From: CAYSCZ01 sp964429655
GTDB taxonomy: Bacteria; Bacteroidota; Bacteroidia; Cytophagales; Cyclobacteriaceae
Assembly (NCBI GenBank): GCA_964429655.1
Contig: CAYSCZ010000042.1
Coordinates: 1-29,150 of the forward strand
Direction of reading: 5' to 3'
DNA: 29,150 nt
The stretch's first letter is position 1. Every line of letters starts with the position of its first letter. Below the pieces are notes generated by a model. That model was not told the origin of the DNA, did not search any database, and saw only the letters and a list, made by a program, of their open reading frames with translations. The position numbers were made by a program, and so were the translations under genes. Of this stretch, positions 9,067-16,600 are shown piece by piece.

Positions 9067-10369
9067 TTACTTCTTTTCTACCGATGCTTACATATTTAAA
9101 TCCATGCTGCTTCATTTGAGATAAACTAAAAATGTTTCTACCGTCTAAAATGATGGGATTTTTAAGTTTACGCTTCATCAAATCTAAATCAGGGTTTCTA
9201 AATTCGGGCCATTCTGTCATGATCATTAGCGCATCAGCATCATCAAGCGCATCATATTCATCTTCCGCATAAAATAGCTTATCCCCGTAAATAGTCTTTA
9301 CATTTTCCATGGCCTCAGGGTCATAACATTTTAAAGCAGCCCCTTTTTCCAACAGGGTATTGATGTTTTCCAGGGCTGGTGCCTCTCGTGTGTCATCAGT
9401 ATATGGTTTAAATGCTAAACCCCATACAGCGATGGTTTTACCGGAAATATTACCAAGATAATCCTCTAATTTTGGGAGTAGCTTAGATTTCTGATCATGG
9501 TTGATATCCATTACCGCGTTCAATATTCGAAAGTCATAGTGGACATCAGAGGCTGATTTTGCTAATGCCTGAACATCTTTCGGGAAACAACTCCCACCAT
9601 ATCCTATACCGGCAAATAGAAAACGCTTTCCGATTCTTGTGTCGGTTCCTACCCCCCTTCTAACCTGATCCACATCTGCCCCTAACAACTCACACAAATT
9701 TGCAATCTCATTCATAAATGTAATTTTAGTGGCTAGAAATGAGTTCGCTGCATATTTGGTTAACTCAGCTGATTTGATATCCATAAAGATCACAGGGTTC
9801 CCCTGCCTCACAAAAGGACCATACAATTCCTCCATAACCGCTACGGCACGCTCGGAGTCCGTTCCTATAACAACTCTATCAGGCTTCATAAAATCTTCAA
9901 CCGCAACGCCTTCACGAAGAAATTCAGGATTTGAAATGACATCAAAATCAACATTAGCTTTTTCCGCAATCTTAGTCTTAACTTTATCTGCAGTTCCCAC
10001 GGGAACAGTACTCTTATCCACAATTATGGTATAATCTTCTAAAAGCGGACCAAGTTGCTCTGCCACGCTCAAAACATATTGCAGATCCGCAGAACCATCT
10101 TCTCCCGAAGGTGTCGGTAAAGCCAAGAAAATAATTTTGGCACCTCTCATACCTTCTTCAAGGCTTGTTGTAAAATGCAATCTGTGGTGCTTTATATTTC
10201 TTATGAATAAATTCTCTAGCCCGGGCTCATAAATTGTTACTTGCCCTGATTTTAACTTTTCCACCTTTTTTTCGTCAATATCGACGCAGGTGACATCATT
10301 TCCTGTTTCAGCGAAACATGTGCCCGTAACCAGGCCAACATAGCCAGTACCAACTACTGATATTTTCAT
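9056..10369 (-). CDS. ugd: UDP-glucose 6-dehydrogenase
   Basis: A 437-residue protein of the UDP-glucose/GDP-mannose dehydrogenase family. The Rossmann motif GTGYVG is at residues 7-12, the conserved SNPEFLREG at about 146-154, and the catalytic cysteine is Cys261 in GGSCFPKD. It oxidises UDP-glucose to UDP-glucuronate with two NAD+. It is the first gene of the minus-strand operon ugd-galE-rfbB-ABA4-like. The 131-base gap to the divergent acyl-CoA dehydrogenase carries a possible minus-strand promoter. With its neighbours it supplies three activated sugars for capsule, exopolysaccharide or O-antigen, although no glycosyltransferase lies nearby. Confidence 0.95.
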   Translation of the reverse strand: MKISVVGTGYVGLVTGTCFAETGNDVTCVDIDEKKVEKLKSGQVTIYEPGLENLFIRNIKHHRLHFTTSLEEGMRGAKIIFLALPTPSGEDGSADLQYVLSVAEQLGPLLEDYTIIVDKSTVPVGTADKVKTKIAEKANVDFDVISNPEFLREGVAVEDFMKPDRVVIGTDSERAVAVMEELYGPFVRQGNPVIFMDIKSAELTKYAANSFLATKITFMNEIANLCELLGADVDQVRRGVGTDTRIGKRFLFAGIGYGGSCFPKDVQALAKSASDVHYDFRILNAVMDINHDQKSKLLPKLEDYLGNISGKTIAVWGLAFKPYTDDTREAPALENINTLLEKGAALKCYDPEAMENVKTIYGDKLFYAEDEYDALDDADALMIMTEWPEFRNPDLDLMKRKLKNPIILDGRNIFSLSQMKQHGFKYVSIGRKEVNGL

Positions 10370-10395
10370 TTTTCGAACGTTTATTTTAAAAACAT

Positions 10396-10430
10396 CAAAA
10401 CTAATTAATAAATGTCATCGAAAAAGCAAA
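10396..10430 (-). promoter_or_regulatory. Possible promoter of the ugd operon
   Basis: On the minus strand TAGTTTTG (plus 10403-10396) matches the Bacteroidota -7 consensus TAnnTTTG, and a TTTG lies 23 bases upstream (plus 10430-10427). The spacing is longer than usual and the region is AT-rich, so this is only a candidate. Confidence 0.3.
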
Positions 10431-10500
10431 TTGTCCCGTTCCTCGACAAAACAATGTCTTGTTTAATTAATTAAATTTACCTATTCAACATATACCAAAT

Positions 10501-11664
10501 ATGATTTCAGAAACATTGACAACAGATAAACAAGCCCTCAACGAAAACCTTGAAATGATCAGCCAGATGGTGAGGGGTTTTGGTGAAAAAGAAATAGAAC
10601 CTTATAGAAAAGGTTGGGATGATAAACAGTATTTTCCTAAGGAACTTTTTGCAAAGTTTGGAGAACTTGGATTGATGGGGATTCTTGTGCCCGAAGCGTA
10701 TGGTGGATCTGGTTTTGGGTATCATGAATATGTGAAGGTAATTGAGGAGTTAGCGATTATTGATCCCTCCATAGCCTTATCCCTGGCAGCCCATAATTCG
10801 CTTTGCACCGGTCATATTTTAAAATTTGGGACAGATAAACAAAAGAAGTTATGGCTGCCAAAATTAGCTTCAGGGGAATATCTTGGTTCATGGGGTTTGA
10901 CAGAACCAAATACAGGATCGGATGCTGCAAACATGGAAACCGTCGCTGAAGATAAAGGAGACCACTGGGAAATTAATGGTGCTAAAAACTGGATAACTCA
11001 TGGAATATCCAGTGACATAACTGTGGTTATCGCCCGAACCGGTGACAAGAGAGACTCCCGAGGAATGTCTGCCTTTGTTATTGAAAGGTCCAATGAAGGG
11101 TTTAAAGGTGGCCGTAAAGAAGACAAACTCGGGATGAGGATATCTGAGACAGCAGAAATGATCTTTGATCAATGTAAAATTCCAAAAGAAAACCTTTTGG
11201 GTGATGTTGGGGAAGGTTTTATACAATCTTTGAAAGTCCTCGAAGGTGGCAGAATATCAATCTCAGCATTAAGCCTGGGAATAGCAAAGGGAGCTTTGCA
11301 GGCATCCATAAAATATTCAAAAGAACGAAAGCAATTCGACCAACCCATCTCTAATTTCCAGGGGATCTCTTTTAAATTAGCAGAAATGAAAACAGAGATT
11401 GAGGCTGCTGAATTACTTACACAAAGAGCCGCTGAATTGATTAATAATGGTCTAAAAGTAAATAAAGAAGCAGCTATGGCTAAATATTTTGCTTCTGAAG
11501 TGGCGGTAAAAACTGCTACTGAAGCTGTACAAATTTTTGGGGGTTACGGGTACACAAAAGATTACCCCGTTGAAAAGTACTACCGGGATTCAAAGTTATG
11601 CACCATTGGAGAAGGTACATCGGAAATCCAAAAAATAGTGATCTCAAGAGAATTATTAATGTGA
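10501..11664 (+). CDS. Acyl-CoA dehydrogenase
   Basis: A 387-residue FAD-dependent acyl-CoA dehydrogenase of normal length. Visible signatures are LTEPNTGSDA (about 138-147, substrate and flavin contact), the WITHG segment, the QIFGGYGY C-terminal FAD loop and the IGEGTSEIQ motif, where Glu371 occupies the catalytic-base position of short/branched-chain enzymes. It should introduce the alpha-beta double bond in an acyl-CoA during fatty-acid or branched-chain amino-acid breakdown; chain-length preference cannot be read from the sequence. It is divergent from ugd, and its stop codon touches the -33 element of the rpsU promoter. Confidence 0.93.
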   Translation: MISETLTTDKQALNENLEMISQMVRGFGEKEIEPYRKGWDDKQYFPKELFAKFGELGLMGILVPEAYGGSGFGYHEYVKVIEELAIIDPSIALSLAAHNSLCTGHILKFGTDKQKKLWLPKLASGEYLGSWGLTEPNTGSDAANMETVAEDKGDHWEINGAKNWITHGISSDITVVIARTGDKRDSRGMSAFVIERSNEGFKGGRKEDKLGMRISETAEMIFDQCKIPKENLLGDVGEGFIQSLKVLEGGRISISALSLGIAKGALQASIKYSKERKQFDQPISNFQGISFKLAEMKTEIEAAELLTQRAAELINNGLKVNKEAAMAKYFASEVAVKTATEAVQIFGGYGYTKDYPVEKYYRDSKLCTIGEGTSEIQKIVISRELLM

Positions 11665-11694
11665 TTTGAATAACATAATTTTTTACTAATTTTG
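11665..11694 (+). promoter_or_regulatory. Promoter of rpsU (Bacteroidota sigma-A type)
   Basis: TTTG at 11665-11668, an 18-base spacer and TAATTTTG at 11687-11694 match the TTTG/TAnnTTTG consensus. Transcription should begin around 11700, about 12 bases before the rpsU ATG, giving a very short leader. The -33 element starts right after the stop of the acyl-CoA dehydrogenase gene. Confidence 0.7.
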
Positions 11695-11712
11695 CATTCC
11701 AAATAATAATAT

Positions 11713-11907
11713 ATGATAATAGTAAACGTAAAAGAAAACGAATCTATAGACAAAGCGCTGAAAAGGTTTAAAAAGAAATTTGAAAAAACCGGGGTTATTA
11801 AAGAACTTAGAGAGCGATCATATCATACAAAAAGGTCAGTAAAGCGTAGAAATGAAATAATCAGGGCTGCCTATCGTCAAAAATTCATAGATAAGACTAA
11901 TAATTAA
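11713..11907 (+). CDS. rpsU: 30S ribosomal protein S21 (bS21)
   Basis: A 64-residue, strongly basic protein with the S21 pattern: MIIVNVKENESIDKALKRF at the start, then KxFEKTGVIKELRER and a KRxVKRRxE-type helix. bS21 sits on the platform of the small subunit near the mRNA exit and the anti-Shine-Dalgarno end of 16S rRNA, and helps initiation. It has its own clear promoter. It is followed by the Xer recombinase (52-base gap) and hpf on the same strand, a grouping I recall as recurrent in Bacteroidota. Confidence 0.95.
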   Translation: MIIVNVKENESIDKALKRFKKKFEKTGVIKELRERSYHTKRSVKRRNEIIRAAYRQKFIDKTNN

Positions 11908-11941
11908 TCTGGATAAGTATTAATTTTTTATTAAATTAGGG

Positions 11942-11958
11942 TTCTTCGCACAGAAGAA
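11942..11958 (+). promoter_or_regulatory. Small hairpin just before the Xer start codon
   Basis: TTCTTC (11942-11947) and GAAGAA (11953-11958) form a perfect 6-bp stem with the loop GCACA. It ends one base before the ATG at 11960, where a folded mRNA would hinder ribosome entry. It may lower recombinase translation relative to rpsU; this is inference only. Confidence 0.35.
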
Positions 11959-11959
11959 T

Positions 11960-12832
11960 ATGATTGACACTTTCCTTAGATTTCTGGAGCATGAAAAAAG
12001 GTATTCTAGACATACCATTATATCGTATAAAAATGATCTCGCTCAAGTAGAAGCCTACCTAACGGCTAACTTTCAAACGGAAACATGGAAAGCTACATTT
12101 CCTCAAATCAGGTCCTGGATTGTAGAATTAATCAACCAAAAGCTATCCGCGAGATCAATCAATAGAAAAATCGCTTCATTAAAGTCTTACTTTAAATTTC
12201 TGGAAGCAAGGTCTATAATTACCAAAAATCCGTTATATAAACTAAGACCCCTTAAGACAGGCAAAGATTTACCCTCCTTTATCAAAGAAAAAGAGCTGGC
12301 AAATCTTTTCTCGAAAGAAATTTTTTCCAATGATTTTGAAGGCTTTCGGGATCAATTGATCCTTGATCTATTATATGGCACAGGTATAAGGTTATCAGAA
12401 CTTATAAACCTGAAGGAAACTGATATTGACCTGTACAATCAGCAGATAAAAGTTTTAGGAAAGAGAAATAAGGAAAGGATAATACCCATCAATAAAAAAT
12501 TGGAACATCAAATCAATAACTACCGGGCACTTAAAAAAGAAAGACAGTTCCAAACAAACTTTTTATTTACTACAGACAGTGGAGATAAGGTTTATCCCGT
12601 ATTTATCTATAGGAAAGTAAAATACTACCTGGGCATGGTTACAACAAACACAAAAAAAAGCCCGCATGTGTTAAGACATACCTTTGCAACACATTTATTA
12701 AATAAGGGGGCTGATCTAAATGCAGTAAAAGATCTGCTAGGGCACTCTAGTTTGGCAGCCACACAAGTTTATACACATAACTCAATAGAAAAATTAAAAG
12801 CGGTGTTCGATCAGGCACACCCAAAATCGTAA
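11960..12832 (+). CDS. xerC: Tyrosine recombinase, XerC/XerD type
   Basis: A 290-residue protein with an N-terminal SAM-like DNA-binding domain (about 1-85) and a tyrosine recombinase catalytic domain. All active residues are visible: Arg144 (GTGIRLSEL), Lys168 (beta-hairpin GKRNKER), His236 and Arg239 (HVLRHTF), His262 (LGHSS) and nucleophile Tyr271. Size and lack of extra domains fit a chromosomal Xer protein for dimer resolution, not a phage integrase. It lies between rpsU and hpf, a housekeeping context. The symbol xerC follows usual annotation of this position; XerD assignment is possible. A hairpin sits directly before the ATG. Confidence 0.88.
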   Translation: MIDTFLRFLEHEKRYSRHTIISYKNDLAQVEAYLTANFQTETWKATFPQIRSWIVELINQKLSARSINRKIASLKSYFKFLEARSIITKNPLYKLRPLKTGKDLPSFIKEKELANLFSKEIFSNDFEGFRDQLILDLLYGTGIRLSELINLKETDIDLYNQQIKVLGKRNKERIIPINKKLEHQINNYRALKKERQFQTNFLFTTDSGDKVYPVFIYRKVKYYLGMVTTNTKKSPHVLRHTFATHLLNKGADLNAVKDLLGHSSLAATQVYTHNSIEKLKAVFDQAHPKS

Positions 12833-12858
12833 TATTGTTGAACCTTAAATTTTAAAAA

Positions 12859-13158
12859 ATGAAGCTACAAATGCACGCTATCCATTTTGATGCCGACAGT
12901 AAGCTGGTGGATTATATCCAGGAGAAAGCAAATAAGCTTGATACATTTTATGATCGAATCATGGATGGAGAAGTATTCATGCGGTTAAATCAAGATACAT
13001 CGAAGGAAAATAAAATTGTAGAAATAAAACTTAATCTTCCGGGAAGCCAAATCTTCGCCAAAGAAAAATCCAGGAGCTTTGAAGCTGCTGCTGATGAAGC
13101 AGTTGAAGGCCTTAGACGACAATTGAAAAAATTTAAAGAAAAGAAAATGAGGATTTAA
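12859..13158 (+). CDS. hpf: Ribosome hibernation promoting factor, short form (HPF/YfiA family)
   Basis: A 99-residue protein with the beta-alpha-beta fold pattern of the HPF/RaiA family (MKLQMHAIHFDADSKLVDYIQEK, LDTFYDRI, and a basic C-terminal helix RRQLKKFKEKK). Only the N-terminal ribosome-binding domain is present; the C-terminal dimerisation domain of long HPF is absent. It should bind the decoding centre of idle 30S subunits in starvation. It starts 26 bases after the Xer gene and is probably in the same transcript as rpsU, which would link a ribosomal protein and a hibernation factor. Confidence 0.9.
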   Translation: MKLQMHAIHFDADSKLVDYIQEKANKLDTFYDRIMDGEVFMRLNQDTSKENKIVEIKLNLPGSQIFAKEKSRSFEAAADEAVEGLRRQLKKFKEKKMRI

Positions 13159-13176
13159 ATAGTAAAAAATAATGTC

Positions 13177-13206
13177 CCCCTGGGCTCTTTTTAATCTAGC
13201 TTGGGG
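13177..13206. terminator. Possible bidirectional terminator between hpf and cysS
   Basis: CCCC (13177-13180) plus GGGCT pairs with AGCTT plus GGGG (13203-13206), giving about nine pairs including two G-T pairs and one bulge, with an 11-base loop containing TTTTT. It lies between two convergent genes. There is no downstream T run, so the assignment is weak. Confidence 0.3.
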
Positions 13207-13229
13207 TGGCTCTGTTCAAGTAACCCAAA

Positions 13230-14717
13230 TTACTCCTCATACGCCCAGTCAACACCTTTTTTGGTATCTTTAACGACCACTCCTATCTCTTTTAAATCTT
13301 TCCTGATTTCATCAACTTTATCATAATCTTTATTTTTCTTCGCTTCAGCATACAATGTCAGCAAAATTTTTAAGACATCTTCAGGTACAATGTTTTGTTC
13401 CTCCTTCAATCCCAACACATCTATAGTGAATGTTTTAAAAGTTTGAATCAGTCGATCGAATGTGTCACTTCCAATAGTTCCCGGAATAAGCTGACCAGTA
13501 TTTAAGGAATTTATTTTTTTTAGTAGGTTGAATAAATGGCTGATGGTGGAAGCAGTATTCACATCATCATTCATTGACCTGTAACAGTTATCACATATTT
13601 GTTCAATTTGCTTTTTCATCTTTTGATTTATTTCGTCTCCAGACGAATCATAGCGCATGTCCCTTATCACTTTCAAACCATTCATTAATTTAAAATAACC
13701 CTTTTGCGCGGCTTTCAATGCTTCGTTTGAAATATCAAGTGTACTTGAGTAATGCGATTGAAGCATAAAAAAGCGAATTGCCATTGGACTATAAGCTTTC
13801 TCTAACAATGGATGCTTCCCTGTAATCAATTCTACCGGCAAAAAAGAGTTACCAAGTGACTTACTCATTTTTTGTCCATTCACTGTTAGCATGTTGGTGT
13901 GGACCCAGTACCTAGCCGGATCTTTATAATAGGATCCAACTGCCTGGGCGATCTCACATTCATGATGGGGAAACTTTAAATCCATGCCTCCCCCATGGAT
14001 ATCAAATTGATCCCCAAGATATTTATTACTCATTACCGAACATTCTAAATGCCAACCGGGAAAACCCTCACTCCATGGTGATTTCCATCGCATAATATGG
14101 CTTGATGATGCTTTTTTCCAAAGGGCAAAATCTAAAACATTTCTCTTATCACTCTGACCATCCAGCGCTCTGGTTTGTGAGTATAAATCTTCTATTTTTC
14201 TTCCAGAAAGCTTGCCATAATGGTTATCCTTATGATATTTATTAACATCAAAGTATACTGATCCATTTTTCTCGTACGCATAGCCATTTTCCATTAATTT
14301 TTTGACCATATTAATTTGCTCTATAATGTGGCCGGTCGCACATGGCTCTATATTGGGCGGTAGCACATTAAACCATCGCATAACCTCTCGGAAACCATAA
14401 GTATATTTTTGTGCAATTTCCATTGGTTCAAGGTTTTCAAGTTTTGCCTTTTTACCTATCTTATCTTCCCCGTCGTCAGAATCATCCTCCAGATGACCTA
14501 CATCAGTGATATTTCTGACATATCTAACTTTGTAGCCAAGGTGCATCAAGTATCTGTAAATAATATCGAAACTTATAAAAGTCCTTACATTTCCTAAATG
14601 AACATCATTGTAAACCGTAGGACCACAAACATACATTCCAACGTTAGGTGGGTTTAGTGGCTTGAATTCTTCTTTTTCACTGATTAATGTATTGAATATT
14701 TTGAGTGAGCCTACCAT
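13230..14717 (-). CDS. cysS: Cysteinyl-tRNA synthetase
   Basis: A 495-residue class I synthetase. The N-terminus holds the zinc cysteine Cys31 (MYVCGPTVYNDVHLGN) and the HIGH-type signature HLGN at 40-43. The ECS(V)M and GGGMDLKFPHHECEIAQ segments complete the cysteine-binding pocket, and KMSKS is at 283-287. It charges tRNA-Cys in the cytoplasm. The length is complete. It is divergent from the rimP operon across a 178-base gap; on its strand TAAATTTG (plus 14751-14744) could be a -7 element, but no clear -33 partner is seen. Confidence 0.96.
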   Translation of the reverse strand: MVGSLKIFNTLISEKEEFKPLNPPNVGMYVCGPTVYNDVHLGNVRTFISFDIIYRYLMHLGYKVRYVRNITDVGHLEDDSDDGEDKIGKKAKLENLEPMEIAQKYTYGFREVMRWFNVLPPNIEPCATGHIIEQINMVKKLMENGYAYEKNGSVYFDVNKYHKDNHYGKLSGRKIEDLYSQTRALDGQSDKRNVLDFALWKKASSSHIMRWKSPWSEGFPGWHLECSVMSNKYLGDQFDIHGGGMDLKFPHHECEIAQAVGSYYKDPARYWVHTNMLTVNGQKMSKSLGNSFLPVELITGKHPLLEKAYSPMAIRFFMLQSHYSSTLDISNEALKAAQKGYFKLMNGLKVIRDMRYDSSGDEINQKMKKQIEQICDNCYRSMNDDVNTASTISHLFNLLKKINSLNTGQLIPGTIGSDTFDRLIQTFKTFTIDVLGLKEEQNIVPEDVLKILLTLYAEAKKNKDYDKVDEIRKDLKEIGVVVKDTKKGVDWAYEE

Positions 14718-14817
14718 TGAAAATCATTAAATAAATTAGATTTCAAATTTAAATCATTAAATGCTATACGTTCTTTAGTGACGGAAAATTACTGATTGGA
14801 GCAGTATCAAAGTATGA

Positions 14818-14849
14818 TTTGCAGTACATAAAAAAAAAATCTAATTTTG
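14818..14849 (+). promoter_or_regulatory. Promoter of the rimP-nusA-infB operon
   Basis: TTTG at 14818-14821, a 20-base spacer and TAATTTTG at 14842-14849 fit the Bacteroidota consensus. The -7 octamer is identical to that of the rpsU promoter in this window. The predicted start (about 14855-14857) falls just before the 14861-14878 hairpin. Confidence 0.65.
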
Positions 14850-14860
14850 CACTTGTGGAG

Positions 14861-14878
14861 AGGGGACGAGAGTCCCCT
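14861..14878 (+). promoter_or_regulatory. 5' leader hairpin of the rimP operon
   Basis: AGGGGAC (14861-14867), a GAGA tetraloop of GNRA type (14868-14871) and GTCCCCT (14872-14878) form a perfect 7-bp stem, followed by ATTTTTATG. If the promoter call is right, the transcript begins a few bases before this stem. It could protect the 5' end, act as an attenuator with the T run, or bind a regulator such as NusA or a ribosomal factor. The function is inferred. Confidence 0.6.
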
Positions 14879-14895
14879 ATTTTTATGTTGATATA

Positions 14896-15354
14896 GTGAA
14901 AAATATAGAAAGTGACGTAAAAGCAGTTATTGAAGAGGTGCTTCAAAGTAGGGATGATTTATTTTTAGTTGATGCATTGCTTCAAGGTAACGGCCCCAAT
15001 AAAAGGCTTATAATTCTTATTGATGGTGATTCAGGGGTAACAATAGATGATTGCGCTGAAGTAAGCAGGAAATTCAGCAAGACCTTCGATGGGATTAGTC
15101 AATTGGAGCACTATCTTTTAGAGGTTTCGTCGGTTGGTGTTGATAGACCACTATCAATGCATCGGCAATACAAAAAAAATGTTGGTAGGAATATTAGAGT
15201 TATCGACATAGAAGATAAAAAGATTGAAGGTACGCTTAGCGCTGTAAGTGAGCGTGAAATAGTTTTGGAGCTAAGTGGATCATCTGACAGTAGGACAATT
15301 GATATTGAAAATATAAAAAAAGCTAAAGTTTTGATTTCGTTTAAAGATGGATAA
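14896..15354 (+). CDS. rimP: Ribosome maturation factor RimP
   Basis: A 152-residue protein matching RimP: an N-terminal alpha/beta domain with LIILIDGDSGVTIDDCAEVSR, the conserved YLLEVSSVGVDRPL segment, and a C-terminal SH3-like domain with a GTLSAV turn. It assists 30S maturation. The start is GTG at 14896; the ATG ten bases before it is out of frame and quickly reaches a stop. It overlaps nusA by 8 bases, and the order rimP-nusA-infB is the classic one. The gene is preceded by a consensus promoter and a leader hairpin. Confidence 0.93.
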   Translation: MKNIESDVKAVIEEVLQSRDDLFLVDALLQGNGPNKRLIILIDGDSGVTIDDCAEVSRKFSKTFDGISQLEHYLLEVSSVGVDRPLSMHRQYKKNVGRNIRVIDIEDKKIEGTLSAVSEREIVLELSGSSDSRTIDIENIKKAKVLISFKDG

Positions 15355-16585
15355 TGGGATTTTAATTGATTCGTTTGCGGATTTTGCCAGTCAAAAAAAT
15401 GTTGACAGGCCAACAATGATCCGTATTTTAGAGGATGTGTTCAGAACGATGATCCGAAAAAAGTACAAGCAGGATGATAACTTTGACATTATTATAAATG
15501 CAGATAAAGGAGATTTGGAAATCTGGAGATTTAGAGAAATCGTGGATGATAATTCTGAGGATATCTGGGATTATGATAAAATAAGTCTTTCAGAGGCCAG
15601 AAAAATTGAACCAGATTTTGAGATTGGAGAAGAAGTAGCAGAAGAGATAAAATTAGAGGATTTTGGTAGAAGGGCAGTATTGACAGCACGCCAGACCTTG
15701 ATGCAAAAAATCAGGGACTTGGAAAAAGATATTGTTTTCCAGAAATATAAAGATCTGGTTGGTGAAATTATTAACGGTGAAGTTTATCAGGTATTAAGCA
15801 GAGAGGTATTAATGATAGATGGCGAAGGCAATGAATTATCTATCCCTAAACAGGAACAGATACCAAAAGATCGTTGCAGGAAAGGCGATAGTGTTAGGGC
15901 TATTGTTCACAGGGTTGAGATGGTTAATGGTAATCCAAAAATCATATTGTCCAGAACATCACCGGTATTCCTGGAGAGACTGTTTGAAAACGAGGTTCCT
16001 GAAGTTTATGATGGCCTAATAACCATCAGAAAAGTTGTCAGGGAGCCCGGCGAGCGTGCCAAGGTTGCTGTAGAATCGTATGACGATAGGATAGATCCGG
16101 TTGGTGCTTGTGTTGGAATGAAAGGAAGCCGGATACATAGCATTGTGAGAGAGCTTCAGAATGAGAATATCGATGTTATCAATTACACGGATAATTTTGA
16201 ACTTTATATCTCAAGGTCATTAAGCCCGGCAAAAATTAGTAGCATAAAAGTATTCAGTGAAGAAAAACGTGTGGCGGTTTATCTTAAACCTGACCAGGTT
16301 TCCTTAGCCATAGGAAAAGGAGGTCAGAATATAAAACTTGCCAGCAGACTAGTCGATATGGAAATTGATGTATTCAGGGAAATGGAAACCTCTGAAGAAG
16401 ATGTGGATTTAGAAGAATTTGCAGATGAAATTGAAAGCTGGATAATCGATGAGCTAAAAAGAATAGGGTTGGATACAGCTAAAAGTGTTCTTGCGCTCTC
16501 AAAGGAAGATCTTTTAAGAAGAAGTGAACTGGAGGAAGAAACCATAGTTGAAGTTAGACAGATATTTAAACAAGAATTCGAATAA
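15347..16585 (+). CDS. nusA: Transcription termination/antitermination protein NusA
   Basis: A 412-residue protein with the NusA layout: N-terminal RNA-polymerase-binding domain (about 1-130), S1 domain (about 135-200, GEIINGEVYQV onward), then two KH domains with GACVGMKGSRIHSIVRELQNENIDV and later VSLAIGKGGQNIKLASRL. A short acidic/helical C-terminus follows (LDTAKSVLALSKEDLLRR). It modulates pausing, termination and antitermination at RNA polymerase. The ATG overlaps the rimP end by 8 bases, and infB begins 15 bases after the stop. Confidence 0.95.
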   Translation: MDNGILIDSFADFASQKNVDRPTMIRILEDVFRTMIRKKYKQDDNFDIIINADKGDLEIWRFREIVDDNSEDIWDYDKISLSEARKIEPDFEIGEEVAEEIKLEDFGRRAVLTARQTLMQKIRDLEKDIVFQKYKDLVGEIINGEVYQVLSREVLMIDGEGNELSIPKQEQIPKDRCRKGDSVRAIVHRVEMVNGNPKIILSRTSPVFLERLFENEVPEVYDGLITIRKVVREPGERAKVAVESYDDRIDPVGACVGMKGSRIHSIVRELQNENIDVINYTDNFELYISRSLSPAKISSIKVFSEEKRVAVYLKPDQVSLAIGKGGQNIKLASRLVDMEIDVFREMETSEEDVDLEEFADEIESWIIDELKRIGLDTAKSVLALSKEDLLRRSELEEETIVEVRQIFKQEFE

Positions 16586-16600
16586 TCGTATAGTCATTAT

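Noticed and set aside
11960..12832. Xer gene as the integrase of a mobile island
   Set aside because: It is flanked by rpsU and hpf, has the size of a chromosomal Xer protein, and shows no attachment-site duplication.
14764..14946. Minus-strand open frame across the cysS-rimP intergenic region
   Set aside because: It covers the rimP promoter, leader hairpin and start; its composition is Phe/Tyr-rich read-through with no recognisable motif.
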